Assembly: GCA_015680685.1 (NCBI GenBank)
Contig: MNCI01020757.1
Span: forward strand, 182,926-246,925
DNA length: 64,000 nucleotides
Source of the DNA: Gnetum montanum
Taxonomy: Eukaryota > Streptophyta > Gnetopsida > Gnetales > Gnetaceae
Direction: 5' to 3'
Part shown: positions 1 through 11,039 of the stretch, piece by piece
How the letters are laid out: every line of letters starts with the position of its first letter
How positions within the stretch are numbered: the first letter of the stretch is position 1
Translations under genes and position numbers: made by a program
The notes under the pieces: generated by a model
What the model was told of the DNA's origin: nothing
The model's input: only the letters and a program-made list of their open reading frames with translations
Database searches by the model: none

Positions 1-347
1 CAACCAAGCTACATGATAGCACATACAGATGTTGCCAAAGAGAATCCACAAGTTCCCTTGATGTCACACCCTTGCCATTTCCTCTTAGTTTGTCACTCTT
101 CACTCTGGGCATAATGAGTACAAAGTTACTTTAATTTTTGATGATAATAAGGAATATCATCATACCTAGAGTAGAACCTCTTATTAATAGAATGGGTGGG
201 TGGATTTTGTATAGAACAACGTCTCAACCAACTGGTTACATGAGTATTTGATTCACATAGATAAAATAACAAATTGGAAAATGAGAAATTAGAAAACACA
301 AAATTGTAAAACCAAAGAAAAGAAAAAACATTTACTAATTCTGCTTG
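1..347 (-). other. Non-coding post-pol spacer of element H
   Basis: No gene seen. Positions about 15-110 resemble 45330-45430 of element N and, in reverse complement, the spacer after integrase in element E near 22050-22150. This places the segment downstream of pol. It joins gag sequence around 250-350, which marks the internal deletion. Confidence 0.5.
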
Positions 348-2450
348 TTAAAATAGGGGGTATTCCCCATGACTAAACTTTTGATGATGGCAAGAATTAA
401 TAAATGGAAATTTAGAATCTATGCATGTTGGAAATATTGGGGTTTGTTCATATCCAAACCATTGGTTGTCTTTTGGTGTAGTGGCAGGAACATACCCAAA
501 TTGGGGTTTACACACTTGATTAAAGTAGGCATAGTGGGGTAGATTATAAGATGTGATCATGTGATAAGAAATTGACCCACTATGGCACCCATGACCATAA
601 GATGATATGCAAGGATCGATATGTCTCCTCATGTTGTTATATTCATTGAGCTGCATGGTTGTTGGAGTATTAATTGATGGCCTAGATAAGGTAACAAGAG
701 GTGTTATGTTTAAAGAGGATGGTGCATCACTATCTTGGGCTTGTGCTGAGTTGGAAGATGCAGTGGTTTTAGAATCATGTTATCTCTTTCTATAGCCATG
801 CCTAAAGAAAGGATGCTTTCAACATTGTGGAGGACTCCCACTCCTTTGACAATAGCAACACAAGTACTAAGGCTGGTAAGAATTTAACCATGGATAGTAT
901 GATGAGTTGTTGAATTTTCCATAAAGTTGTGGGGTAGGGATATGACCAACCATGTAATTTTATACAAAATTTGGATGTAACATTCTCCCCAATGCTCATG
1001 TACATGTGACAAGATTGGGCATTGGCCTTTTGGGTGATCGTACAGGCAAACATTGCATTGATACTTATGATTTGTGATTGAGCCCATATCCTCATTTTCT
1101 TCAATCCTTCTTTTTAATTATCGAATGGTGTTCTATCCTGTTTCTAGGTTTGGTATCCTCTATTTGTTTTGATTGTCAAAGTTATCTTGCATATGTCTCC
1201 CTCTAAAATGTCTACATATTCTCCACATTTTTCATGTATCCACTCCATCATCTTTTTGATCTTTGCCTTGATTTCATCTAGTGATTTTAGTATTGGCAAA
1301 GGTAGGGATGGTTTCACCTCCTTAAGATGAGTTGATTTCTCCTCTTCATAATTATGGACCTCTGTTATTTCAAGAGTTTGGTCTTGTTGAGATTTTTTAA
1401 CATTCTCCCATTTGGCTAGTTCTCCTTCTTCTTTTGCTCCTTACTTAATAAGATCTTGGAATTGATGGGTTCATAGTTCATATAGCTGACCTAGGGAATA
1501 CATCCCTAGGGTCTCCCTTGTTTTATTATAGAGCCCATCCATGATGTGATACATTAGCCTTTCCTTAGAGACCCCATGGCCTAGGCATTTGTTTAACAAA
1601 GAGTAATATCTTTCTAAGGCCATGTCCAAGGGTTCATGTTGCCCTTGTTTCTACTCTTGGATTTGTCTACTCAAGGCTAACACTCTTACATAGGTTTGAT
1701 ATCTTTTGTTGAAGAGGTTTACCATTGTAGGCCAATGGTGAATTGAATTCAGTTTTAAAGACCTATACCACACCTTAGCTTAGCTAATGAGTGTCATAGG
1801 AAAGAGATTAAGCCTTTGCCACCTATTCTCAATGTTGTTCCATATACAAGGATCATAGAAGGCTTATAAATGATGTTGCAGATCTAAATCATAGCCTCCT
1901 AAGAACTTAGGAAAGTTATTTAAATCAAGCCTGGGTAGACAACTTTCCTTGTGATGACTATGGGATATTTGAATGGCCTTTGTTATATGCATTAGGCTCT
2001 TAGTGGCTAGCAAGGGTTCATTGTCACTAAATAGGTTATGAGTTCATGAGTTGGGACAATGTTGTCTATGTTCATGTTGGCATTCCTGATTTTTCCCATG
2101 GGTTGAATTTTTATTTCTATGCTGACCCCTTAAGGAATAGTCATTTGTGTCACAACTTGATGTTGAAAGAGCAAAGGAAGAGAGGGAACTGGAAGACTTG
2201 TCATGACTTTTATAAGTCTCCCAGTCATCCCCTGATGTATTCTTGCTATCCATTGAGAAGGTCCTAGGCCTAATGGACCCCCATGTTCTAGGGGATGTCC
2301 CATATTCACTAGAGGTGTCTGAGTTGGATGACAAAAGTCCTTGAGTATTGTTGGGGTGTCTATGAACTTATGAAACTCCTGCATAAGATTGAGTACTTCA
2401 AACTTCTTTTTCATCATAAATTTTGTTGGTTCTCCAATGAATTGCCTCAC
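348..2450 (-). pseudogene. Gag remnant of element H
   Basis: Structural protein of the retrotransposon, which would form the virus-like particle. Reading right to left: a charged Ser/His/Asp-rich linker (2450-2044), a broken capsid-like region (about 2000-1130), a zinc knuckle at 1057-1019 and a Tyr/His/Pro-rich tail (656-348). The knuckle reads CNVCLYDHPKGQC, spacing C-X2-C-X3-H-X4-C, one residue shorter than the usual retroviral C-X2-C-X4-H-X4-C. Stops and frameshifts break the frame many times. No functional protein is expected. Confidence 0.65.
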
Positions 2451-2603
2451 TAGATGTTTTTATATCATTGTATTGTGAAAGAAACATTATCGTGAATTGT
2501 GTGTGACTTAATTAAATTTAATTTATTTGTCTAAAATATATATCATTAATACCCTATCACAGCGATCTTGTATGATATAACTAATCTAGGTAACTAGCAC
2601 CAT

Positions 2604-2621
2604 CCCCAACAATAGCGTCAA
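2604..2621 (-). other. Primer-binding site of element H
   Basis: On the minus strand it reads TGACGCTATTGTTGGGG just inside the LTR end. It resembles the Athila consensus TGGCGCCGTTGCCGGGGA, the complement of the tRNA-Asp 3' end, with several substitutions. Confidence 0.6.
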
Positions 2622-3507
2622 TGATGAATAGTGAGGTACCCCTATGCTCAACCATATGAATACGAGCATGTACACATGATCTAGTCAAACTCCGTGGATG
2701 GACTAGTTGTGGCACATAGACGGTTATACGTTGATCACAATTCATTGTCTTTCCACTTGGACTAGTATTTGCTTTTTCACGTATGGTTTGTTCCAAAGTG
2801 AGGTGTATGATGTGATCCCTGCTACTATGCTACTCTTAAGGACAATAAGAGATAACTTAATTAATATAATGAACAATAAGCTAATCCAAGTGTGATGAGC
2901 ATCCATCCCTAATCATCCATATGCATCTTGAACTTCATGTACTACTTCTAGGATTACCAAGCGCACATCACTCAAAGCACTACTCAATACACTATTGGGT
3001 TACCATGTAGTTACACTTAAATATTCATGATTAAGGCATGCTCATTTTGTAGTTACACTAAATGATGATAAAAGAAATATTAATTAAGAAAACAACAATA
3101 AATAATCAATAATTAAAATAATTACAAGCTAAGTGAATGCTACAATGATGGAGTAATCTTGATCTTTATTACTAATCATGTGCATGTCCAAGTATGTCAC
3201 ACTAGAACAAAGGTTCCATACAATTACAAGAATCACACTATGGGCATGCACTTGGAAAGAAAACTAAAACTAACTATAAGAACTGAAAACTAAAAATTGA
3301 CTAAAGACTCCCCCCGCCCCCATCCCCCCGCCCCCCTGAAAAAAAAATTCTTCTACCATGCGTCTCAATGTTGTATTTATAAGATAACACAAGAACTGTG
3401 ATATTGAATATTTGATATTGTTTGCAAGCCTATGATATCACGTACCTAATATCGCATACTCGATATTGTATACTCGATATTGAGGCTTGGTAGACCATGA
3501 ATCATCA
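2622..3507 (-). repeat. 5' LTR of element H
   Basis: Starts TGATGAATAG and shares the block around GAGGTACCCCTATG with LTRs at 13631, 43111 and 49338. On the minus strand a TATA-like CTTATAAATA lies at 3383-3374. The outer end is placed at ATCATCA (3507) by analogy and is uncertain because the LTR of element A begins at once in the opposite direction. U3 is rich in short GATATT/ATATC words. Confidence 0.65.
3310..3336 (-). other. G-quadruplex motif in the LTR of element H
   Basis: On the plus strand there are four C-runs of 5 to 6 bases separated by G, AT and G. On the minus strand, the sense strand of the LTR, this is a canonical G4 motif with loops of 1, 2 and 1 bases. It lies about 40-70 bases downstream of the TATA-like box, so it would fall at the start of the transcript. 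Confidence 0.7.
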
Positions 3508-3510
3508 CTA

Positions 3511-4365
3511 TGATATCAAGCATTCAATATCAGAGTCATGATATTGGATCCCCAATATTGGAGCCCATGCTATGACATTGGATATCTGATATCATGTCAC
3601 ATGTGCCTTCCTATAGATATTGCACTTAAGTGCATGGTCTAACACATAATTTAGTCAACTTGTACCAAACTCTTGTTGTTTAATTTCATAGCTTAGCAAT
3701 AGAGTGAATGATTATTGTGTGGTGTTAAGTAGTTATCTAGAATCTTTATTCGAGTGAAGTGTACTTGGGCATAGTTCATGATGGAAATAAAGATCAAGAT
3801 TACTTTTATTGCAACGTCCACCTAGCTTTACTATTTTACTTAGCATAGTTTTTAGTGTTTTCTTAGCTTAATCATTTACATTTCCAAGTACTTTACTTTT
3901 CTTGTTCATTAGTAAAGCAAAATGAGTAGTACTATTTTGAAGCATTTAAGTGTAAAAATTTGATAACCCAAGAGTGGTTTCACTTGATTTTCTCAATAGT
4001 GAACTACCTTGGTAATCCTAGTAATAGTTACATGAGCCCAAGGCATGTATAGTAAGCTAGGAATAGATGCTCATCACACTAGGCTAGAGTAGATTGTCTT
4101 ACTACTTCACTTAGACTTAGAACTATTTTCACACTTTACCATTGTAGCTAGGAGATATGGCCGAATAAAATTAATATATCATACACCTCATTGAGAGCTA
4201 AGCCATATCCATAGATTATACTAGCTCCACGTGGGAAGAAAACAATCCCAAACTTTAACAAATTACTAGCATAATTCGATTGCCTCATCAATGGATTATG
4301 ATTAGGCTACACATGAACACTTGTATCTTGTATGGTTTGGTATTGGATTACTCTATCGCTCATCA
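3511..4365 (+). repeat. 5' LTR of element A
   Basis: Ends in GCTCATCA (4358-4365), followed directly by a primer-binding site. It shares TCTTTATTCGAG (about 3741-3752) with other plus-strand LTRs. The start is placed at TGATATCAAG, a few bases after the end of the LTR of element H; this is uncertain by tens of bases. Both LTRs contain many ATATC/GATAT words between 3400 and 3600. Confidence 0.6.
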
Positions 4366-4384
4366 TTGGTGCTGTTGCTGGGGA
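4366..4384 (+). other. Primer-binding site of element A
   Basis: Sequence TTGGTGCTGTTGCTGGGGA. From the second base it matches the tRNA-Asp complement TGGCGCCGTTGCCGGGGA at all but three positions, each C to T. It is the best preserved primer-binding site in the window. Confidence 0.8.
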
Positions 4385-4500
4385 CTTATCAATGTATGCT
4401 TAGTAATTGATTACACAAAGTTCATTGAACTTGAAACACAAAGTTAAAATCTATAACTCTAACTAAGCACACTCAAAACATACATCTTAAACCATAACAT

Positions 4501-6900
4501 GGCTTCAAGCAAAAATAAATTATCACCTGCCAAGGAACTACAAATAAGCAATGATAGGATCGAAGAGGAAGAAGACTAAAGTATGTCAATGTAGATAAGG
4601 ATCTCATATGCTCATCATGATTCTTACTATCTTGGTTTTACCTTCATCTTCCATTAGGATGTCCAATTAAGATGGAGAGATCTTCAAGGGAACATTGTTC
4701 TTCCACCAAAACATTCAACACTTATCATGCTCCAAACTACTCTCAAGAGGATGAAACTGAGTGAGACACTTGGCAGGTATCATATGACTAAACACATGAC
4801 TAGGTCTTATGAGCCCACTGAGGAGCAGTTGAGAAGAGACAAAGTCATGGAGACTAGGTGTGATTAGAATAAAGAAAAGAAGATTAACTCTCCTATTATC
4901 TTAGAAGAGCTTGATGGATATGAATTCACAGTTGAACAACTTCATCAAAACCACAAGTTCCAGTCACAAATGCCTATCATCTGCTTAGAGGAACCTATCA
5001 AGAATCATTCATGCTTCAACTTAGCAAAGAAACTTAGAAGAGAGGCAAAAGACTCAAGGAACAAGCAAGACTAAGGCCAAGAGTTCCTACTGGATCTCAC
5101 AAAGAAGAACATTAGAGTCATCATAGGAGGACAAGTTGACACCATTCTCCTAGTACCTCATCTACATCCTCATGATCATTCAAATACTTTGATAGAAGGA
5201 GGCAAAGGTATAGAGACCATGATAGGAAATAGAGGAGAACTCATGATCATCAAAACCATCATGACTATTACTCAAGACATTCTGATTCAAAAGATGAAGA
5301 GTACGAACAGTGCAAACATAGGGATTATAGAAATCATGAAAGGGATTAGCATAAAAGGGGGCACTACTACAATAGAGCACATGAACTCGATCAAGATGAT
5401 GAACCCTTGATGCCTACTTGAAGTATGATTAACATATAGGAAGTTGTACACATTCCAACTAGGCACATAAGGGATAGCTATAAAAAATGGCTTGATATGA
5501 ACAACATGCTAAGATTTGAAGGTTGCTATAATGTTGATCCACAACACCACCTTCAAGCTTTCCCTAATTCATGCATCCTACAAAATATCAAAATTGATCA
5601 GCAAAAGTTAAATTTATTCTCAAGAGCATTTGTGAAAGAGGTAGAGAGCTGGCACTAATCACTTGAACCTAAATCAATTAGAAGATGGAGTACCATGCTA
5701 GAGATCTTCAACAATAAGTATCAAACCTACTCATAGGTGTCTAACGTAAGAAAACAAATCCAAGGATGAAAACAAAGGACTCATGAAACCCTTGATGTGG
5801 CAATGGGTGAATACTACTCACTACTACATAGATGCCCAAGCCATGGATTCTCATAGAAGGAACAACTAAGGCACATTGTAGATGGGTTGTGAAAAAAAAC
5901 TAGGAAGACACTTGGAATTTATGCCCAAGGCAGATTATCTAATATGAATGCCCATTACATCCAAAGGTTAATTGATAAAGTGGTGAAGGAAGAAGGTGAG
6001 TTAAGAAAGAAAGAATCAATTGAGGAGTATAACTATGATCTATCAATGAGAAAGAGATATGCACAAGTATGTGATACCTAAGAGAAAGAAACCTTAGATC
6101 AAACAGTCTGAAAGGAAATGCTACCAATCCAAAAATTTGTCGCTCATGTAGGAGCATAGGTAGCAAAGATGTGGAACTCAATCGATGAGAGGTGTACAAA
6201 AACTTTAAAGATTATGGAGAAGAGAGCAAAAAAATCCTTTGGAAAAGGTAAAGATAAGAAAAAGAAGAAAGATGTTGGATGAGAAGGCAAATTAGCTATA
6301 GTAGCTAAATGTTTAGATACCAGCTCCACCGATGACAAAGGATGTGCCATGTGTCAATAGGAACATCCCAAGGGATGTTGTCTAGTAATGGAACATTTTC
6401 AGGAAATGGAAACATATGTGCTTAATCCTAGATTTGTAAAAAAACAAATGCCCATAGGGTTACCTTATCCTCAAGGTAACTATAGGCAAAACTTCTAACC
6501 AACATACTATCCTAGTGGAGCTGTGCCATAGCCACAAGAGTAGTATTGCCAGTAGTGGCAACAATCCCAATCATGGACCATGCCACCACCACACCAACAG
6601 TATCCATATCAGTTACCTGATCCTTATGGATACAATGTCCAACATCCAATCTCTCCTAGGAATGTTGTTGTTCAAACTCCGTAATACTATCCAATAGAGT
6701 ACCATAGATTAATGTCACCAAGGATAGACCCAAACTCATATGTGCATCCATCAACAACTAGTTCTTTTAGCCAACACCTGAATCCTCTACCATGAGTGCC
6801 ACCTCCTGTTATGCAAGGGAATTTCCATTCCAACCACAAAAAAAGAATGCTACCAGGGTGGTCAACATGCATGAGGAGATGATTACATACGAATCTCAAC
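4501..6900 (+). pseudogene. Gag remnant of element A
   Basis: Begins with ATG at 4501 and a degraded form of the N-terminal block (about 4640-4760) preserved better in C and N. A charged linker follows (4900-5430), then a Retrotrans_gag-like capsid (about 5450-6010) with recognisable words such as VSNVRKQIQG and EEGELRKKESIEEYN. Next come a Lys-rich stretch and the zinc knuckle near 6342-6380, with a stop inside it (CAMCQ, stop, EHPKGCC). A Gln/Pro/Tyr-rich tail ends near 6830. Many stops fit TGG to TGA/TAG and CAG to TAG changes. Confidence 0.7.
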
Positions 6901-7049
6901 CTAGGAAATGATTGTTCTTTAGAGTGAGTTTTAAAAAAATTTGATGGATGCGAAACACATCTACTTCCACCCCATCTACATCCAATCCTTCTTAACACAA
7001 CAATCTTTCATCTTCATTAGATTCCAATGTCAGAACTCTCATGCTTACT

Positions 7050-8460
7050 TAGACAACAAATCACTAGATAAAGGTCTTCCACAAAAGAGAACTAACCCAA
7101 GAAGTCCCTTAGTTTACCTACAAATAGCAGGATAGAAACCATGAAAAGCTCTACTTGATTCTAGGTCATGAGTGAATCTGATCTCTTAAGACATGTATTA
7201 GGCCTAGAATCTACTGCTACTAAAGAAAAGTAACATTCAGTTGAAGCTTGTAGACCAGTCAATCACAGTTCCATTTAGACAGGTGGATCATGTGATAACC
7301 ACCATCAGTTGTTGGTCCTACCCTATTGATTTTCTAGTCATTCACATGGGAAAGAACAAGGAAGAATTCCTAATTATCATGGGAAGAGCTTGGCGTAGCA
7401 CTATTAAGGCTAAGCTTAGGATTCGTGATTTATCCTTGGATATTTCCAAGGAAGATGAAGTAGAAATCACACAAAGATGAAGAGTTCCATGTATTGCATA
7501 CATCAATAATGGGTGTACTTGTGTACAAAGAATTTAGGCTATCAAACAAGATGATAATAAGACATGCAATAAATGTGTAGAAATAATATGTATGCAAATT
7601 TTTCTATATGTAGCAACCACACAACAAGAGGGCACCTAGTGGTTGATCACAAGTGAAGAAACTCAATCTGACAAGTACATGGAACCAGAAGAACAAATCG
7701 TTAGTCCCTACGTTGTAGAAATTGATAAGTTAGAACAATTAAGGAAAGAGCACTCCTACTCACAAATCAACTAGGAAGAAGAGATAACATGAAGACACCT
7801 AGAGATCCTAGACACAATGGAACCAGAACTGCTAGAATTGAAAGCCCTACAACAACATTAGAATATGTATTTTTGAACAATAAGAAGCCAATAATTATCA
7901 ACACCAACATAGACGAAGAAAAAAGAAGGAAGCTATTGGAAGTGATTAACAAATGGCCCACAGATTTCACATGGTCTTATGATGAGATCATAGGAATTGA
8001 TCAATGAATTTGTAAACACCAAATCTATAGTGATCCTGTAGTCAAACCATGATGTCAATCATAACAAAGGCTCAATTCTAAACTGAAGGAGGTCATCAAG
8101 AAAGAATTGGAGAAATTGATAAAGGTAGGATTCATCCATCCTATTATGGATAGTGAATAGCTAAGTCCTTTAGTGATTGTTCCAAAGAAATGTGGGGGGG
8201 AGGTAGGGGAATGGCAAGTTTTCATTGACTTCTAAATTTTGAACTCTACCACATTTAAAGATCACTTCCCTTTACCATTTGTTGATTAGGTCCTAGACAC
8301 TATTGTAGGACATGAATATTATAGTTTTTTGGATGGATATAGTGGATATAATTAGTTTGAATTGCACCTAAAGACTAGGAGAAAACAACATTCACTAGTC
8401 CATGAGGAACATTTACCTATAGGTAGATGCCCTTTGGTCTTTACATTCATGCATTTGAAG
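7050..8460 (+). pseudogene. Protease and RT remnant of element A
   Basis: The retropepsin region runs 7080-7500: SPLVYLQIAG, then KALLDSRS where the family has the catalytic D-S-G, and later EEFLIIMGRAW. After a linker, RT begins with EVINKWPTDFTWSY (about 7936-7980) and continues through LGFI-like, VPKK and DHFPLPFVD words to FLDGYSGYN (about 8325-8355). It stops before the YxDD box. Multiple stops are present. Downstream pol domains are deleted. Confidence 0.75.
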
Positions 8461-8955
8461 CCAAAGAAGTTTTCCAATTTTCTTCTCTAGTTTGAGCTCT
8501 AACCTCCTAGCTTTGCCAAGCCATAACTTGCACGTTATTGCTCAAATTTTCATGATTTTCAAATCTATTTGATCCCAAATTGCTCATCTCAATCATGGGG
8601 GTACTAGTGAGGAAAATCTAAACTAATTTTTTAAAAAATCCTAATGCCTAGAAGGTATTTTAAGGGTAAGTATGAATGGATAATTGTAAATTTTTAATTT
8701 AAATAATGTTAGAATACTGAAATAATGCTATTAAAGAACCATAACCATGATTACAAGCCATGAATAAGAAAAACTTAGATAAATATGAAGGATTATAAGG
8801 AAATTAACACTGATGGGGTAACTTTTTGAAAATTCACTAACTCTACAATCATACTGAACTAAGAACCTAATGTAACTAAGGGTATGTGTAAGGTATGGAA
8901 TCATTAACAATAAATGAGAACACCTTAGTAATTCAAAACCCTTGATTGATTGTAG
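8461..8955 (+). other. Spacer of element A between pol and third ORF
   Basis: AT-rich, no coding signal. It resembles the E spacer around 23200-23640, including a CATGGGGGT purine run near 8596. The junction at about 8460 is where RT sequence stops abruptly. Confidence 0.4.
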
Positions 8956-9278
8956 ATGGCCTTAAAGGGAGGAGCACATGGAGGATCCTCGCAAGCCATA
9001 AGTAAGAGACCAAGAGGCCAAGGTAGAGGTCAAATAGGAAGATATGACCCAGAACATATGGAGTAGGAAGCCCTATCCTTCAACATTCATCAAGAAACTC
9101 TTACCATCAAACAATCTACCCAAGGATAGGTAGCGGAACCACAAGTACAAGGATAATGCCTCACACTATCGCAAGAATGCCTCTAAGCTCTCTAAGAAAA
9201 ATCAATCCTGGCCACAGTCATTGTGGAAATGAACTTTGGCACATTCATAGAATTTATTCTAGAAGCACTATTATCAAC
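8956..9278 (+). pseudogene. Third-ORF N-terminal fragment of element A
   Basis: Starts ATGGCCTTAAAGGGAG and encodes a Gly/Arg/Gln-rich N-terminus comparable with the start of the third ORF of element E near 23641. In-frame stops appear after about 33 codons. It is cut off by the junction with element B. Confidence 0.45.
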
Positions 9279-9359
9279 ACTTAGCGTGTAATTCCTTGGA
9301 TGATGCTTTGAGTGTAGAGATAATAGTTACCTCTACTTAGCGTGTAATTCCTTGGATGA
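9279..9359. repeat. 25-bp direct repeat at the A/B junction
   Basis: The words ACTTAGCGTGTAATTCCTTG plus GATGA occur at 9279-9303 and 9335-9359, a spacing of 56 bp. The right copy lies in the pol sequence of element B. The left copy sits exactly where B similarity ends and A begins. Confidence 0.8.
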
Positions 9360-10990
9360 CCCTATCTTTTCCAAATCTACCTTAATCCCTTGTGAAATTT
9401 GATCGCCCCCAGTACTATGTCCTCCTAGACCATTAGATGGCTTTTTTTCCAATTGAGCCTAAGGTTTTTTTCAACACATTGTTTCCGTACCTACTCAAGG
9501 CAATCCAAGGCTTACTCAAATGTAGCCCCATAGGTAGAGAAATCATCCATAAAGGCTTATACTCCACTACCAATTTGCTATTGAAAAATACTAAGGACCA
9601 AGCGTTAAAATGTTGTAGGGGCATTACATAAACCAAATGGCATCTTATAATATGCAAAAGTTCCCTAGGGAGTTGTGAATGTTGTCTTGGCCTGATCTTT
9701 TGGTGTAATTTGCATTTAACCACTATAACCATCCAAGAAGCTATAATAGAAATTCTTGGAGATAGTGTCCAACACTTCATCCATAAATGACAATGAAAAA
9801 TGATTTTTAAATATTGCCATATTCAATAGCTTAAAATCAATGTAGACCTACCACTTATCATCTTTCTTTAACACAATTATGAGTGGGCTAACCCACTCAC
9901 TATTCGCAATGGGATAGATGAACCCCTCCTTGAGGAGTTATTCTATTTTCTCTTTGATGATTTTCTTTAATTTGGGGTTCAACTACCTCTGCAACTACTT
10001 TCTTGGCTTCATGATCAAGTCAATGTAAATACGATGTTGACATATCTAAGGATTCATTCTAGTCAACTTAGGATATGACCAAGAAAATGTTGTTGGCCAT
10101 TTGTTAATCATCTTTAACAGCTTTTCTTTTTGTTCAAGAGCAAGTTTTGCAATGATTATAACTAGCTTGCCATTTTTTAAAAATGCATACTCCATGCTAG
10201 TTGGTAGAGTTTTTAACTCTAGTGGCTCTTGGTTGAAATTATTAGGGATTTCCAACTATCCCCAATAGGTATCATCGTATTCATCATTAGAGAGTTGGTG
10301 ATGAACTTGCTCAAGTTTATCCATGCTTTTGACATAAGCACATGTCAGGTTCTCAATTGGTTCCATGCATAATGTGCTACTATCAAAGTTAGCTATCAAC
10401 CACTGGGTGCCCTTCTATCTTATGGCTGCTACGTACATGCACTTTTGAATATCTGTTTCTTGTGCACATTGATTACATGCTTTGATGAATGTACTTTTAA
10501 TGGACTAGATTTTCTGCATGCAATTACACTAGTTATCACTGTACATGATGCATGGAACATGTTGCTTCTCTAACCTTCCAAATTCATTCTCCTTGAAGAT
10601 TTGCAAGGAGATGTCCCTTATGCCCATACATGCATTAGCCATGCTTAACCATGCCCTTTCCATAATGATGAGAAAGTCACCTTTGTAGTTCTAGACCTTG
10701 ATCACCAGAAAATCAGTAAGATAAGACCATCCAAAAACTATGATCATGATGTCCTCCACTAGTCCCAAAGGGACAATGATTGACTAGTCTACCAACTCTA
10801 AATGGATATTGCTCTTCTTAAGAGGTGGTAGGTTCCAGGCTTTGTACATGTCATGGGAGATGAGATTGACATTGGAACTAGAATTAAGAAGAGCCTTGCA
10901 TGGCTCATGTTCAACTATCTACAAGTAAATAAGAGGACTTCTTGGGTCAGATCTTTTTATGGGAAGGTTGCTAGCCTTTCTCTAATCAAA
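9279..10990 (-). pseudogene. Protease and RT remnant of element B
   Basis: Reading leftward, the protease has EPCKALLNSSSNVNLISHD (about 10905-10850), with Asn where the catalytic Asp belongs. The PR-RT linker includes SMEYAFLKNGKLVI and INKWPTTFSWSYPKLT (10255-10046). The RT fingers and palm follow (about 10030-9430), with FLDGYSG, the region before MPFGLC, and a degraded MDDFSTYG-type motif in place of YxDD. Frameshifts are frequent. RT ends near the VDLEKIRVI-like block, where the element is truncated. Confidence 0.75.
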
Positions 10991-11039
10991 AACAACATGA
11001 GTTAATATCATGGTGTGGATCTAAGGTGGCATTTTGTTT

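Larger units (their letters stand above)
1..3507 (-). mobile_element. Element H: Athila-type Ty3/Gypsy remnant lacking pol
   Basis: A minus-strand LTR retrotransposon fragment that runs off the left edge. From right to left it has an LTR, a tRNA-Asp-like primer-binding site, a degraded gag with zinc knuckle, and then a spacer that in other copies lies after pol. No protease, RT, RNase H or integrase is visible between gag and that spacer, so pol appears deleted. The gag N-terminal block seen in copies B, N and C is also missing. Element identity rests on colinearity with the other copies in the window. The left end is not in view. Confidence 0.75.
3511..9278 (+). mobile_element. Element A: Athila-type Ty3/Gypsy remnant
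   Basis: Plus-strand element with LTR, primer-binding site, gag, protease, N-terminal half of RT, then a jump to spacer and the first ~100 codons of the third ORF. RNase H and integrase are absent, so a large internal deletion lies near 8460. The right end abuts element B at about 9279. Every coding part carries stops. Confidence 0.7.
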
